From NCBI RefSeq assembly GCF_003116095.1, contig NZ_LGRA01000021.1, positions 1,243,086-1,307,085 on the forward strand: 64,000 bases of DNA, read 5' to 3'. This DNA is from Azospirillum sp. TSO35-2. Its GTDB lineage: Bacteria; Pseudomonadota; Alphaproteobacteria; Azospirillales; Azospirillaceae. Positions within the stretch are counted from its first letter, which is position 1. Each line of letters begins with the position of its first letter. Position numbers and translations under genes: made by a program. The notes beneath the pieces were generated by a model. The model ran no database searches and was not told the origin of the DNA. It saw only the letters and a list, made by a program, of their open reading frames with translations. Below are positions 44,171 to 54,215 of the stretch, one piece after another.

Positions 44171-44283
44171 GCGCGGTCGTCCTCTGTCGCCAGCCTGTTT
44201 TCGAGGCAACATCTGGTAGGACGTCCGCCAGGAACCAAGCCAGTGATTTTCCCGATCCGTGACTTTTGCGAGAGGACACCGCC

Positions 44284-44703
44284 ATGCGACAGGCTGCCAC
44301 GATCCTGACCATCCCCACCCGCGGCACCGGACTGGTCGAGGTGACGGCACCGGTGCGGCGTTGGGTGGCGGAGCAGGGGATGACGACCGGGCTGCTGACG
44401 GTGTTCTGCCGCCACACCTCGGCCTCGCTGACCATCCAGGAGAACGCCGATCCCGACGTCCAGGCCGACCTGCTGCGCTTCTTCCGCCGGCTGGTGGCGG
44501 AGGACCCGTCGCTCTACGCCCACACCACCGAGGGGCCGGACGACATGCCGGCGCACATCCGCTCCGCCCTGACCGGCGTCAGCCTGTCGATCCCGGTGAT
44601 GGAGGGCGAACCAGCGCTGGGGACGTGGCAGGGCATCTATCTGTTCGAACACCGCAGCCGCCCGCACCGGCGGGAACTGGCGCTGCACCTGCTGGGTGCG
44701 TAG
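44284..44703 (+). CDS. YjbQ-family protein (UPF0047)
   Basis: A 139-residue protein of the YjbQ/UPF0047 family, annotated elsewhere as secondary thiamine-phosphate synthase on the basis of weak activity. Conserved metal-site residues are visible in VFCRHTSASLTIQENADPDV, HIRSALTG and GTWQGIYLFEHRSRPH. The true role is unsettled. The ATG at 44284 is the homologous start. It is a single gene. Confidence 0.93.
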   Translation: MRQAATILTIPTRGTGLVEVTAPVRRWVAEQGMTTGLLTVFCRHTSASLTIQENADPDVQADLLRFFRRLVAEDPSLYAHTTEGPDDMPAHIRSALTGVSLSIPVMEGEPALGTWQGIYLFEHRSRPHRRELALHLLGA

Positions 44704-44865
44704 GCGGCGGCCGACGCTTCCCTGAAATAACTTTCATCCGGTCGCAAGGCGGTCGTGAGCGGCGCATCCCTATGTTGGCCTCATCACCGGCGGGTGACGC
44801 GAAGCGACGACGCTTCCGGCCACCCCCGGCCCGCACGGAAACCGTTCCGAATGGAGTGCCATCGC

Positions 44866-46440
44866 ATGACCGCCACCCCGTCCCCCACCACCCCGAACCG
44901 CCCCAACCGTCTGCGCCGGACCGTTGCCGCCCTGCTGCTGGGATCGACGGTGTTGACTGGACCGGCGCTGGCGGGCTGGGCGGCCTCCCAGGCGCAGAGC
45001 AGCGCCACCCCGCCCGCCGTCACCATGATGCAGGACGCGCCGTCGACCTTCGCCGACCTCGCGGCCAAGGTCAGCCCGGCCGTCGTCAACATCGCCGCCA
45101 TGCAGGACGCCAAGCCGGAGCAGCGGGCCCAGCGGGCGCCGGGCATCCCCGCCTTCCCGCCCGGCTCGCCGTTCGAGGAGTTTTTCCGCCAGTTCCAGGA
45201 CCAGATGAACCGGAATGGCGGCCCCAACGGTGGCTCCAACGGCGAACCCGACGACCAGGACCAGGGGCCGCGCGGCAAGTCCGGGGCGCTGGGCTCCGGC
45301 TTCATCATCGATCCGGCCGGCTATGTGGTGACCAACAACCACGTCATCGACGGCTCCAGCGACATCACCGTGACCTTGCAGGACGGCACCGCGCTGCCGG
45401 CCAAGATCGTCGGCCGCGACGCCAAGACCGACATCGCCCTGCTGAAGGTGACGTCGGACAAGCCGCTGCCGGCGGTCGACTGGGCCGACAGCGCCAAGAC
45501 GCGGGTCGGCGACTGGGTGATGGCGGTCGGCAACCCGTTCGGGCTGGGCGGCACCGTCACCAAGGGCATCGTCTCGGCCCGCGGGCGCGACATCCACAGT
45601 GGTCCCTACGACGATTACTTCCAGCTCGACGCCGCCATCAACCGCGGCAACTCGGGCGGGCCGACCTTCGATCTCAACGGCCGGGTGATCGGCATCAACA
45701 CCGCGATCTATTCGCCCAATGGCGGGTCGGTCGGCATCGGCTTTGCCATTCCCGCCAACCTCGCCAAGGAGGTGGTGGCCCAACTGAAGGACAGCGGCAA
45801 GGTCGAGCGCGGCTGGCTCGGCGTGAAGATCCAGGAGATCACCCCGGACATCGCCGACAGCGTCGGCCTGCCGGCGGCCAAGGGCGCCCTGGTGGCGGAG
45901 GTCACCCCCGACAGCCCGGCCCAGCGCGCCGGCCTGAAGCAGGGCGACGTCGTGCTGTCCTACGCCGGCAAGCCGGTCGACAATTTGCGTGACCTGACCC
46001 GCAACGTCGCCGAGACCAAGGCCGGCGACACGGTCGATCTGAAGATCCTGCACGACGGGCGCGAGAAGACCGTCCCGGTCCGCATCGACCGCCTGTCGGA
46101 GCAGGCGCAACTCGCCGCGGCCGAGACCGCTCCGGCGGAGCAGGCCGAGGCGGCGGCGGTCAAGGGCCTGAAGCTGGCCCCGCTCGACCCGGCGGCGCGC
46201 AAGCGGCTGGGCATCGGCGACGAGGTCCAGGGCGTGGTGGTGACCGGCCTGTCGGCCAAGACCGAGACGCCGATCCGCCCCGGCGACGTGATCGAGCGGG
46301 TCGGCGACAGCGCGGTGAAGAACCCGGCCGACGTCCGCCACCACGTCGCCGAGGCCGAGAAGGCCGGGCAGAAGGCGGTGCTGATGCTGATCAACCGGCA
46401 GGGCAACGAGTCCTTCGTCGCGCTGAAGCTGAAGGCGTAA
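44866..46440 (+). CDS. periplasmic serine protease DegP/HtrA
   Basis: A Do-family protease/chaperone of 524 residues acting on misfolded periplasmic proteins. Signal peptide about 1-35. The catalytic triad is visible: His in VVTNNHVID, Asp in KTDIALLK and Ser in RGNSGGPTFD. Two PDZ domains follow (GWLGVKIQEITPD; second from about 430, with IGDEVQGVVVTGL). The N-terminal Q-rich loop (FEEFFRQFQDQMNRN) mediates cage assembly in DegP. A two-component pair follows closely, a common alphaproteobacterial envelope-stress arrangement. Confidence 0.95.
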   Translation: MTATPSPTTPNRPNRLRRTVAALLLGSTVLTGPALAGWAASQAQSSATPPAVTMMQDAPSTFADLAAKVSPAVVNIAAMQDAKPEQRAQRAPGIPAFPPGSPFEEFFRQFQDQMNRNGGPNGGSNGEPDDQDQGPRGKSGALGSGFIIDPAGYVVTNNHVIDGSSDITVTLQDGTALPAKIVGRDAKTDIALLKVTSDKPLPAVDWADSAKTRVGDWVMAVGNPFGLGGTVTKGIVSARGRDIHSGPYDDYFQLDAAINRGNSGGPTFDLNGRVIGINTAIYSPNGGSVGIGFAIPANLAKEVVAQLKDSGKVERGWLGVKIQEITPDIADSVGLPAAKGALVAEVTPDSPAQRAGLKQGDVVLSYAGKPVDNLRDLTRNVAETKAGDTVDLKILHDGREKTVPVRIDRLSEQAQLAAAETAPAEQAEAAAVKGLKLAPLDPAARKRLGIGDEVQGVVVTGLSAKTETPIRPGDVIERVGDSAVKNPADVRHHVAEAEKAGQKAVLMLINRQGNESFVALKLKA

Positions 46441-46536
46441 CCGTCGGCCCGGCTTCCGGGTCCCGAAACGGCGGTCCGGCCAGGCACGGCAACCCCGTGC
46501 TTGGCCGGGCTGTTTGGGGAGGCTACACTCGTGCTC

Positions 46537-47217
46537 ATGAAAGTTCTCGTCATCGAAGATGATCGCCAGGCCGCCAGCTACCTCGCCAAGGGGCTGAAGG
46601 AGGCGGGGCATGTGACCGACGTCGCCAACGACGGGAAGGAGGGCCTGTATCTGGCCGGCGCGGAGCATTACGACGTCATGGTCGTCGACCGCATGCTGCC
46701 GGGCCGCGACGGGCTGTCGCTGGTCCAGGTGCTGCGGGCGGCCGGCAACGACACGCCGGTGCTGTTCCTGTCGGCGCTGGGCAGCGTCGACGACCGGGTG
46801 AAGGGGCTGAAGGCCGGCGGTGACGATTACCTGACCAAGCCCTTCGCCTTTTCCGAACTGCTGGCGCGGATCGAGGTGCTGGTGCGCCGCCGCGGCGCCG
46901 CCCAGCCGCAGACCCGGCTGGCGGTCGGCGACCTGGAGCTGGACTTGCTGTCGCGCTCGGTCAAGCGGGCCGGCAAGGCGATCGACCTGCTGCCGCGCGA
47001 ATTCTCGCTGCTGGAATATCTGATGCGCAACGCCGGCAGCGTGGTGACCCGCACCATGATGCTGGAGAATGTCTGGGACTATCACTTCGACCCCCAGACC
47101 AACGTCATCGACGTCCACATCGCCCGGCTGCGCCAGAAGATCGACAAGGATTTCCCCACCCCGCTGATCCACACCGTGCGCGGCGCCGGCTATAGCCTGC
47201 GCGCGGCGGAGGGGTGA
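46537..47217 (+). CDS. OmpR/PhoB-family response regulator
   Basis: A DNA-binding regulator of 226 residues. Receiver with VLVIEDDRQAASYL, Asp in MVVDRMLPGRDG and Lys in YLTKPFAFSELL; then a winged-helix effector (LPREFSLLEYLMRNAGSVVTR, NVIDVHIARLRQKID). A GTG six bases upstream (46531) is better placed for the GGGGAGG site at 46516-46522 and may be the true start. It probably controls degP and envelope genes with the kinase 24 bp downstream. Confidence 0.94.
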   Translation: MKVLVIEDDRQAASYLAKGLKEAGHVTDVANDGKEGLYLAGAEHYDVMVVDRMLPGRDGLSLVQVLRAAGNDTPVLFLSALGSVDDRVKGLKAGGDDYLTKPFAFSELLARIEVLVRRRGAAQPQTRLAVGDLELDLLSRSVKRAGKAIDLLPREFSLLEYLMRNAGSVVTRTMMLENVWDYHFDPQTNVIDVHIARLRQKIDKDFPTPLIHTVRGAGYSLRAAEG

Positions 47218-47241
47218 CGGCGCATCGATGAAGCAGGGCCT

Positions 47242-48672
47242 ATGAAGCGGAACGGCGCGGCCGGCGGCTGGCAGGCGTTCGGCGCTGCCGGGCTGCGGTT
47301 GGTGCGCACCACCGCCTTCCGGCTGGCGCTGCTGTATCTGGCGATGTTCGTGCTGTCGGTCGGGGTGATCCTGGGCGTGGTCTACCGCACCACCGCCGGC
47401 TTTCTGGAGCAGGAGATCGGCGAAACCATCGCGCTGGAGGTGTCCGGCCTGCAGGACCACTACCGCACCTACGGCTTGACCGGGCTGGTCGACGTGGTGC
47501 GGGCGCGCAGCGCGGTCCCCAACAACAACTCGATCTATCTGCTGACCACCCCGGCTGGCGTCATCCTGGCCGGCAACCTGTCGGGCTGGCCCGACGCGGT
47601 GCCCAGCGCCAGCGGCTGGACCCATTTCAAGGTCGCCGACTATGGCGGGGTGACCGACCGTCCCTCCACCGCGCAGGCCGCAACCTTCACCCTGCCGGGG
47701 CAGTTCCGCCTGCTGGTCGGCCGCGACATGAGCGAGATCGACCAGCTGCGCAGCCGCATGTTCCACTCGCTGCGCTGGGTCCTGGGCTCCACCGCGCTGC
47801 TCGGCCTGGGCGGCGGGCTGCTGATGAGCCGGGGCGCCATGCGGCGGATCGAGGCGATCAACCGCACCACCCGGCAGATCATGGCTGGCGACCTCAGCGA
47901 CCGGGTGCCGCGCTTCGGCGGCGGCGACGAGATGGACCGGCTTGCCGCCAACCTGAACGCCATGCTCGACCGCATCGAACGGCTGATGACCGGCATGCGG
48001 CAGGTCACCGACAGCGTCGCCCACGACCTGCGCACGCCGCTGACCCGCCTGCGCTCGCGCATCGAGCTGGCGCTGATCCATGAGACCGAGGACCCGGAGG
48101 TCTACCGCGGCGTCCTGCAGGACACCATCGCCGAGGCCGACCGGCTGCTCGCCACCTTCACCGCGCTGCTGTCGATCGCCGAGGCGGAATCGGGGGCCAA
48201 GCGGCAGGACTTCGTGCCGGTCGATCTGGCGGAGGTGGTCGGCCTCGCCGCCGACCTCTACGAACCGGTGGCGGAGGAGCGCGGGCAGCGCCTGACGGTG
48301 GACATCCGGGCGCGGCCGACCGTGCACGGCAACGGCCAACTGCTGGCGCAGGCGGTGTCCAACCTGCTGGACAACGCGATCAAATACACGCCGGAGGGCG
48401 GCACCATCGCCCTGGTGCTGGACGGGCCCGGTCCCGGACGCGCCGCCTGCATCGACGTCGCCGACAGCGGCCCCGGCATCCCGCCGGACATGCGCGACAA
48501 GGTGCTGCAACGCTTCGTCCGGCTCGACACCGCCCGCGCTTCGCCCGGCAACGGGCTGGGGCTGAGCCTGGTCGACGCGGTGGCGACGCTGCACGGTGCC
48601 CGGCTGGAGCTGGGCGACAACCAGCCCGGCCTGCGCATCAGCCTGGTCTTTCCGCCGGAAGCCCGCCGGTAA
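47242..48672 (+). CDS. membrane sensor histidine kinase
   Basis: A 476-residue kinase and partner of the preceding OmpR-type regulator. TM1 about 24-50 (LALLYLAMFVLSVGVILGVV), a periplasmic sensor of about 130 residues, TM2 about 176-196, a HAMP (RQIMAGDLSDRVPRFGGGDE), DHp His in SVAHDLRTPLTRLRS, and an ATPase domain with NLLDNAIKYTPEGG and GNGLGLSLVDAVATLHG. The signal is unknown; linkage to degP suggests envelope stress. Confidence 0.94.
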   Translation: MKRNGAAGGWQAFGAAGLRLVRTTAFRLALLYLAMFVLSVGVILGVVYRTTAGFLEQEIGETIALEVSGLQDHYRTYGLTGLVDVVRARSAVPNNNSIYLLTTPAGVILAGNLSGWPDAVPSASGWTHFKVADYGGVTDRPSTAQAATFTLPGQFRLLVGRDMSEIDQLRSRMFHSLRWVLGSTALLGLGGGLLMSRGAMRRIEAINRTTRQIMAGDLSDRVPRFGGGDEMDRLAANLNAMLDRIERLMTGMRQVTDSVAHDLRTPLTRLRSRIELALIHETEDPEVYRGVLQDTIAEADRLLATFTALLSIAEAESGAKRQDFVPVDLAEVVGLAADLYEPVAEERGQRLTVDIRARPTVHGNGQLLAQAVSNLLDNAIKYTPEGGTIALVLDGPGPGRAACIDVADSGPGIPPDMRDKVLQRFVRLDTARASPGNGLGLSLVDAVATLHGARLELGDNQPGLRISLVFPPEARR

Positions 48673-48701
48673 CGGCAGCGCTCAAGTTCGTACACAAAAG
48701 A

Positions 48702-48724
48702 AAGCCCGCCGGGGGGGCGGGCTT
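48702..48724 (+). terminator. two-component operon terminator
   Basis: Stem AAGCCCGCC / GGCGGGCTT with a 5-nt G loop, starting 30 bp after the kinase stop. The T run is short. Confidence 0.75.
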
Positions 48725-48913
48725 CATAGGTGACATCAGCGAGAATGACTCCTTGGCGTCACTGCTGATATGGCGCTGGACGGCGGCGCTTCCATACTCA
48801 TCTTCGGACTACCGCCGACGGCCTAACCGTTCTCCCTTTTGCAACCCCGGTCGGGCCGATGCGTTCTTCCCCATGACTGCCGATCCGCAGCGGAACAGGG
48901 GGAGAATCGACGC

Positions 48914-50017
48914 ATGGCGACATCCGGCCAGCCTACAGCCAGCCGCCCGGCACCCGACCAGCCGCCACACATCAAGGCCGATGTGACGCCCGGCGCGGCG
49001 CGGGAGCGGGTGCAGCGCGGTGAACTGGCGGTCTTCACCTGGAAGGTGCTGATCGTCGCCGGCGTGGCGGCGCTGAGCCTGTTCCTGTGGAGCATCGCCG
49101 GCACGCTGCTGCTGATCTTCACCGGCGTGCTGTTCGCCATCCTGCTGCAACGGCTGACCGGCTATGTCCGCCGCGCCACCGGGCTCGGCCATGGCTGGGC
49201 GCTGGCGATCGTGCTGGTGGTGCTGGTGCTGCTGGTCGGCGGCGGTGCCTGGCTGATGGGAACGTCGATGGCGGCCCAGGTCGACCAGTTGCAGCAGCAG
49301 ATCATCAAGTCCATCGGGTTGCTGCCGGACAGCTGGCGCCAGCGCCTGGCCGACCAGGGGAAGGAATGGCCGTGGATGTCGCACCTCGGGTCGTTCGCGT
49401 CGGGGGTTGCCTATGTCGTCGGTGACGCGGTGGTGGTGCTGTTCGCGGCGCTGTATCTGGCGGCCTCGCCCGGGGTCTACCGGCGTGGCGTGGTGCTGCT
49501 GGTGCCGCCGGCCGGCCACGACCGCGCCCGCGAGGTGATGGAGGTCGCCGGCGACAGCCTGTGGAAATGGCTGATCGGCCAGCTGGTGGCGATGGCCGCG
49601 GTCGGCACGATGATCACGGTCGGGCTGTGGCTGCTCGGCATCCCGTCGGCGCCGGCGCTGGGCATGGTCGCCGGACTGCTGGAGTTCATCCCGCTGGTCG
49701 GCCCCTTCCTGGCGGCGGTGCCGGCGGTGCTGATCGGCTTCGCCCAGTCGCCGAACGACGCGCTGTGGGTCGCCGGCCTCTTCCTCGTCATCCAGCAGGT
49801 GGAGGGCAACCTGATCACGCCGCTGCTGCAGAAGCGGGTGGTCGACCTGCCGCCAGTCGTCACCATCGGCGCCATCGCCGCCGGCGGCGTGCTGTTCGGC
49901 ATCATGGGCATGTTCCTGGCGACGCCGATCGCCGTCGTCGTGCTGGTGCTGGTCAACCTGCTCTACATCGAGGACAAGCTGGGCCAGCGCCGCCACTTTC
50001 CCGATCCTGAATCGTGA
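48914..50017 (+). CDS. AI-2E family transporter
   Basis: A polytopic inner-membrane protein of 367 residues with the AI-2E/PerM fold. Two helices near 45-100 (LIVAGVAALSLFLWSIAGTL, LLLIFTGVLFAILLQRL), more at 105-130, an amphipathic loop, then the conserved GLLEFIPLVGPFLAAVPAVL and FLVIQQVEGNLITPLLQKR motifs. Members include AI-2 exporters, Na+/H+ antiporters and channels, so the cargo cannot be assigned. The ATG follows GGGGGAGAATCGACGC. Confidence 0.92.
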   Translation: MATSGQPTASRPAPDQPPHIKADVTPGAARERVQRGELAVFTWKVLIVAGVAALSLFLWSIAGTLLLIFTGVLFAILLQRLTGYVRRATGLGHGWALAIVLVVLVLLVGGGAWLMGTSMAAQVDQLQQQIIKSIGLLPDSWRQRLADQGKEWPWMSHLGSFASGVAYVVGDAVVVLFAALYLAASPGVYRRGVVLLVPPAGHDRAREVMEVAGDSLWKWLIGQLVAMAAVGTMITVGLWLLGIPSAPALGMVAGLLEFIPLVGPFLAAVPAVLIGFAQSPNDALWVAGLFLVIQQVEGNLITPLLQKRVVDLPPVVTIGAIAAGGVLFGIMGMFLATPIAVVVLVLVNLLYIEDKLGQRRHFPDPES

Positions 50018-50021
50018 CGGT

Positions 50022-51572
50022 TTACGCCTCGGTCGCCGGGGCCGATTCGGCCTCGGTCTTCGCTGTGCGGGCGGAGCGCAGCGGCAGTTCCTTCAGGAAC
50101 AGGGTCATGGCGAAGGACACCACCGCCAGCGCCGCCGCCATCAGGAACAGGGTGGCGAAGCCGTGCTCCAGCGTCGCCAGCACGCCGGCGCGGGCGGCGG
50201 CCGGCAGGTCGCCCAGCGCGGCGGCACCATGATCGAGCACCGCGCGGCCGGACAGGCCGGCGCCCTCCAGCCGGTCCGACACCACGGCGTTGAAGACGGC
50301 GCCGAACACCGCCACGCCGACCGACCCGCCGAGCGAGCGGAAGAAGCCGACCGCCGCCGTCGCCGCGCCCAGGTCACGCTGGTTGACCGCGTTCTGCACC
50401 GCGACCGTCATCACCGGCATCACCAGCCCCAGCCCCATGCCCAGCGGCACCAGGATCAGGGTCGACCACAGCCCGTCGCCCGCCACGTTCGGCAGCGCCC
50501 CCAGCAGGGCGTACATCAGCCCCGACAGGGCGAGCCCGGCCAGCGGATAGACCTTGTAGCGCCCGGTCCGCGCGATCAGCCGGCCGCCGCCGACCGACCC
50601 GAAGGTCATGCCCAGCACCAGCGGCAGCAGCAGCAGGCCCGACGCGGTGGCGCTGGCCCCCTGCACGAGCTGGAGGTGCAGCGGCAGATAGACGATGCCG
50701 GCGAACAGCACCATCGCCGACACCGCGACCACCGGCGTGGCGACCGCCACCACCGGCAGGCGGAACAGGTGCAGCGGCAGGATCGGCTCCTCGATCCGGC
50801 GTTCGTGCCACAGGAAGATCGCCAGCATGCCGAGGCCGGCGGCCAGCAGCGTCAGCGCCACCGGGCTGGTCCAGCCCATGGCGTCGCCGCGGGTGACCAC
50901 GACCAGCAGGCACGTCACCGCGCCGGTCAGCAGTGCCGCCCCCAGCACGTCGATCCGCGGCCTGGTCCGGCCGGCGGGCAGGCGCGACAGGGTGCTGCGG
51001 GTCATCGCCAGCGCGGCGGCGCCCAGCGGCAGGTTGATCAGGAAGATCCAGTGCCAGCCGATGGTTTCGGTGAAGACGCCGCCCAGCAGCGGCCCGGCGA
51101 CGCTGGCCAGCGCGAAGACGCCGCCGATCATGCCCTGGTAGCGGCCGCGCTCGCGCGGCGCCACCACGTCGCCGATGATGGTGAAGGCCAGCGACATCAG
51201 CCCGCCGCCGCCCAGCCCCTGCAGCCCGCGGAACAGGATCAGCTGGGTCATGCTCTGCGCCATCGCGCACAGCAGCGATCCGGCCAGGAACAGCAGGATC
51301 GCCGTTTGCAGCACCCGCTTGCGGCCGAACAGGTCCGACAGCTTGCCGTAGATCGGCGTGGTGGTGGTGGAGGTCAGCAGATAGGCGGTGACCACCCAGG
51401 GCAGCATGTCCAGCCCGCCGAACTGGCTGGCCATCGTCGGCAGGGCGGTGGCGACGATGGTCTGGTCCATCGCCGCCATCAGCATCGCCAGGGCCACCCC
51501 GCTGAACACGCGCAGGATTTCCTGGTGGGTGAAGACCGGGGGAACGGAGGAGGAAGCGGCGGTGTCGGGCAT
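50022..51572 (-). CDS. MFS multidrug exporter, DHA2 (EmrB/QacA) family
   Basis: A proton-coupled drug exporter of 516 residues with the 14-helix layout of DHA2. Motif VALAMLMAAMDQTIVATALP opens TM1, the MFS loop signature GKLSDLFGRKRVLQTAI follows TM2, and motif C is ASVAGPLLGGVFTETIGWHWIF. ATG 51572 is preferred over an upstream GTG-rich stretch. No membrane-fusion partner or regulator gene adjoins it. Confidence 0.93.
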   Translation of the reverse strand: MPDTAASSSVPPVFTHQEILRVFSGVALAMLMAAMDQTIVATALPTMASQFGGLDMLPWVVTAYLLTSTTTTPIYGKLSDLFGRKRVLQTAILLFLAGSLLCAMAQSMTQLILFRGLQGLGGGGLMSLAFTIIGDVVAPRERGRYQGMIGGVFALASVAGPLLGGVFTETIGWHWIFLINLPLGAAALAMTRSTLSRLPAGRTRPRIDVLGAALLTGAVTCLLVVVTRGDAMGWTSPVALTLLAAGLGMLAIFLWHERRIEEPILPLHLFRLPVVAVATPVVAVSAMVLFAGIVYLPLHLQLVQGASATASGLLLLPLVLGMTFGSVGGGRLIARTGRYKVYPLAGLALSGLMYALLGALPNVAGDGLWSTLILVPLGMGLGLVMPVMTVAVQNAVNQRDLGAATAAVGFFRSLGGSVGVAVFGAVFNAVVSDRLEGAGLSGRAVLDHGAAALGDLPAAARAGVLATLEHGFATLFLMAAALAVVSFAMTLFLKELPLRSARTAKTEAESAPATEA

Positions 51573-51719
51573 GGTCGGGCGTCTCGGCCGTTGGGTCTTA
51601 TGAACGGGGCTCCGGAAGCGGCCCCACCATAGACCTGGAACAGTTCCACGCAAGCCCGTTGCAGCCGCCCGGACGGATTGTCCCGTCCGGGCAACCGCCG
51701 TCCGCCGTCCGGCTGCCCT

Positions 51720-53468
51720 TTACCGTCCCAGCGTCATCACCGGCATCCGCGCCTGCACGCCCTCGCCCTGCGCCGCCAGCAGCGGGCGCAGATGGGCCAG
51801 CAGCGGCCGCAGTTCCGCCACCGCGGCCAGCGCGCCGACCAGTTCGCCCTTGCCGGACACCAGCTCGATCAACTGGTCGGTCACCGACTTGGGCGGCGGG
51901 TAGGGAGCGAGCGTCACCTCGGCGTCGGCGGCGAGGCCGGCGGCGGTGCGGGCCAGCACCAGCGCCTCGTCCTGGCCGCCGAGATCGTCGACCAGCCCCA
52001 GCTCGCGGGCCTGGGCGCCGGTCCACACCCGGCCCTTGGCGATGCCGCGCGCCTGTTCGGGCGACATCCGCCGCGCCTCCGCCACCCGTTGCAGGAAGGT
52101 GGCGTAGGTGTCGTCGATGATGGCGGTCAGCCGCTCGCGCTCGCTGTCGCCGAAGGGGTGCAGCGGCGACCACATGCCGGCGTTCCGCGCGCTCTGCACC
52201 CGGTCCCAATGGACGCCCAGCCGGTCGGACAGGCCGTTGATCCCGAACTTGCCGGCGACGACGCCGATCGACCCGGTGATGGTGGCGGGGGAGGCGACGA
52301 TGCGGTCGGCCGCCAGCGCGATCCAGTAGCCGCCCGACGCCGCCGCGTCGCCCATGCTGACGATCACCGGCTTGCCGCGCTGGCGCGCCTTGATCAGCGC
52401 CCGCCGGATCGCCTCCGACGCGGAGACGGAGCCGCCGCCACTGTCGATGCGGAACAGGATGGCGCGCACGTCGGGGTCGTCCGCCGCCTCGTCAATCGCC
52501 TCGACGATGGTTTCCGACCCGGCGGCGACCTCGCCCAGCGCCGGCTTCTCGCTCTTGCCGCTGGTGATGGTGCCGACGGCGTGGATCAGGGCGATGGTCG
52601 GGCCCTGTTCGTTCGGACCGCCGGCCGCCGCGAGATAGTCGGCGGCCTCCAGCGGTTCGGCGCCGGCGCCGGCACGCTTCAGCGCGGCGTCGCGCGCCTC
52701 GTCGGCGTAGCCGACATGGTCGATCAGCTTCTGCTCCAGCGCCTCGCGGTCGAGCAGCGGCGCCTTGTCCATCGCCGCGCGCACCGCGGCGGGGGCCAGA
52801 CGCCGGCTCTTGGCGACGCCATCGACCAGCTGGTTGGTCAGGTCGCCGACCAGCGCCTCGGTCATCTCGCGGTTGGCCGGGGTCATCGCCGACTTGGTGA
52901 AGGTTTCGGCGAAGCTCTTGTACTCCTCGCGCTGCATGAACTGCGGCTGGACGCTCAGCAGGTCGAGCGCGTCGCGGGCGGAGGGAATCTCGGCCGACAG
53001 GCCGGTGATGCCCAGCGTGCCCAGCGGCTGGAGCCAGACGTCGTCGAAGGCGCTGGCCAGCAGATAGGCGCGGTTGCCCGGCCCGGCCCCGCCGTAATTC
53101 TCGGCGAAGGCCACGGCGAAGCGGCCCGACGCGCGGAACCGCTCGATCGCCGTGCGCAGTTCCTGCGTCTGGGCGAAGCCGATGCTGTCGTCGCCGAAGC
53201 GGGCCAGCACACCCTTCACCCGCGGGTCACGCCGGCCGCGGTCGAGAGCGTCCAGCACCTCGCGCAGGCTGGCCTGATGGTCGAACAGCCCGCTGAGCCG
53301 GCCGCTGTCGCTTTCCACCAGCGACTGCGTCAGGTCGAGGTCGAGCACCACCGCGTCGGGCAGCGCCGGCTGATGGCGGACGGCCAGCACCACCACCGCC
53401 ACCGCGGCGGCCACCAGCAGGAAGCCGATGGTGGCGAACAGGCGGACGAAGAATCGGAAAATCCCCAT
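51720..53468 (-). CDS. sppA: signal peptide peptidase SppA, 67-kDa type
   Basis: An inner-membrane Ser-Lys protease (582 residues) that degrades cleaved signal peptides. N-terminal anchor about 5-30 (FATIGFLLVAAAVAVVVLAV). It has the duplicated ClpP-like fold of the long form: the N-half supplies the general-base Lys in REEYKSFAETFT, the C-half the nucleophile Ser in MGDAAASGGYWIALAADRI. Spacing matches E. coli SppA. It is followed downstream, on the same strand, by the MFS gene 147 bp away. Confidence 0.93.
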   Translation of the reverse strand: MGIFRFFVRLFATIGFLLVAAAVAVVVLAVRHQPALPDAVVLDLDLTQSLVESDSGRLSGLFDHQASLREVLDALDRGRRDPRVKGVLARFGDDSIGFAQTQELRTAIERFRASGRFAVAFAENYGGAGPGNRAYLLASAFDDVWLQPLGTLGITGLSAEIPSARDALDLLSVQPQFMQREEYKSFAETFTKSAMTPANREMTEALVGDLTNQLVDGVAKSRRLAPAAVRAAMDKAPLLDREALEQKLIDHVGYADEARDAALKRAGAGAEPLEAADYLAAAGGPNEQGPTIALIHAVGTITSGKSEKPALGEVAAGSETIVEAIDEAADDPDVRAILFRIDSGGGSVSASEAIRRALIKARQRGKPVIVSMGDAAASGGYWIALAADRIVASPATITGSIGVVAGKFGINGLSDRLGVHWDRVQSARNAGMWSPLHPFGDSERERLTAIIDDTYATFLQRVAEARRMSPEQARGIAKGRVWTGAQARELGLVDDLGGQDEALVLARTAAGLAADAEVTLAPYPPPKSVTDQLIELVSGKGELVGALAAVAELRPLLAHLRPLLAAQGEGVQARMPVMTLGR

Positions 53469-53513
53469 AGCTCCAACCCTTTGTGGATCCGGTGGCGATG
53501 CCGTCGCGGCCCG

Positions 53514-54086
53514 TCAGCGGTCCAGCTTGTGGTACTCGCGGTTCGGGATCATGTCCACCGCGGTCGCCAGACGGTTGGACATGTTGTAGAAGCCGACGGT
53601 GTCGGCGATGTCGAAGATCTCCTCCGGCCCGAATCCGGCGGCGCGCAGCGCCTCGCGGTCGGCCTCGCCCACCGACATCGGGTCCTTGGTCAGTTTCCAG
53701 GCGAAGTCGAGCATGGCGCGCTGCCGCGGCTCCAGCGGGGCGACGCGGTAATTGGCCACCAGCATCTCGCCCAGCTCGGGGTCGCCCGACAGCTTGCGCA
53801 CCGCCTGGCCATGGGCGACGAGGCAGTAGTAGCAATGGTTCGCCGACGACACGACCACCGCGATCATCTCGCGCTCCAGCTTGCTGAGGCCGCTCTCGCC
53901 CAGCATCAGCTCGTTGTAGAGCAGGGCGAAGTTGCGCAGCTTCTTCGGGCGCAGGCTGTAGGCCTGGAGCACGTTGGGGACGAAGCCCAGCTTTTCCGTG
54001 CATTTGTCGAACAGCGCCGCCATGTCCGGCTCCAGGGCCGCGGCGTCGGGAATCGGCAGGGCCATGACGTGATCGGGTTGCGGCAT
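53514..54086 (-). CDS. AhpD/carboxymuconolactone decarboxylase-like peroxidase
   Basis: A 190-residue protein of the peroxidase-related (AhpD-like) family. The helix LSKLEREMIAVVVSSANHC carries the redox motif CYYCLVAHGQAV (C-x2-C plus His). The C-terminal half (FDIADTVGFYNMSNRLATA) is typical. It probably reduces peroxides or acts as a thiol redox partner. ATG 54086 is chosen over 54101 because GAGG lies at a good distance. It may be co-transcribed with sppA (45-bp gap). Confidence 0.9.
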   Translation of the reverse strand: MPQPDHVMALPIPDAAALEPDMAALFDKCTEKLGFVPNVLQAYSLRPKKLRNFALLYNELMLGESGLSKLEREMIAVVVSSANHCYYCLVAHGQAVRKLSGDPELGEMLVANYRVAPLEPRQRAMLDFAWKLTKDPMSVGEADREALRAAGFGPEEIFDIADTVGFYNMSNRLATAVDMIPNREYHKLDR

Positions 54087-54215
54087 GGGACGTTTCCTCA
54101 TCTCAGGTGATTTGGTGCGGCGTTTTGGAGGCCGAGCCTACCCCTTGTCGCGGGCGCTTGTCTCTCGCCAAGCGGGCGCGGCTGTGCCAGAAGGGTGCTC
54201 CATGAATGCAGGGAT

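Noticed and set aside
44770..48594. 1274-codon minus-strand open frame across degP and its two-component genes
   Set aside because: Antisense shadow of degP and the two-component genes; no motif, and composition typical of such artefacts.
51678..54110. 810-codon plus-strand frame over sppA and the AhpD-like gene
   Set aside because: Both minus-strand genes have intact catalytic motifs; the plus frame is low complexity.
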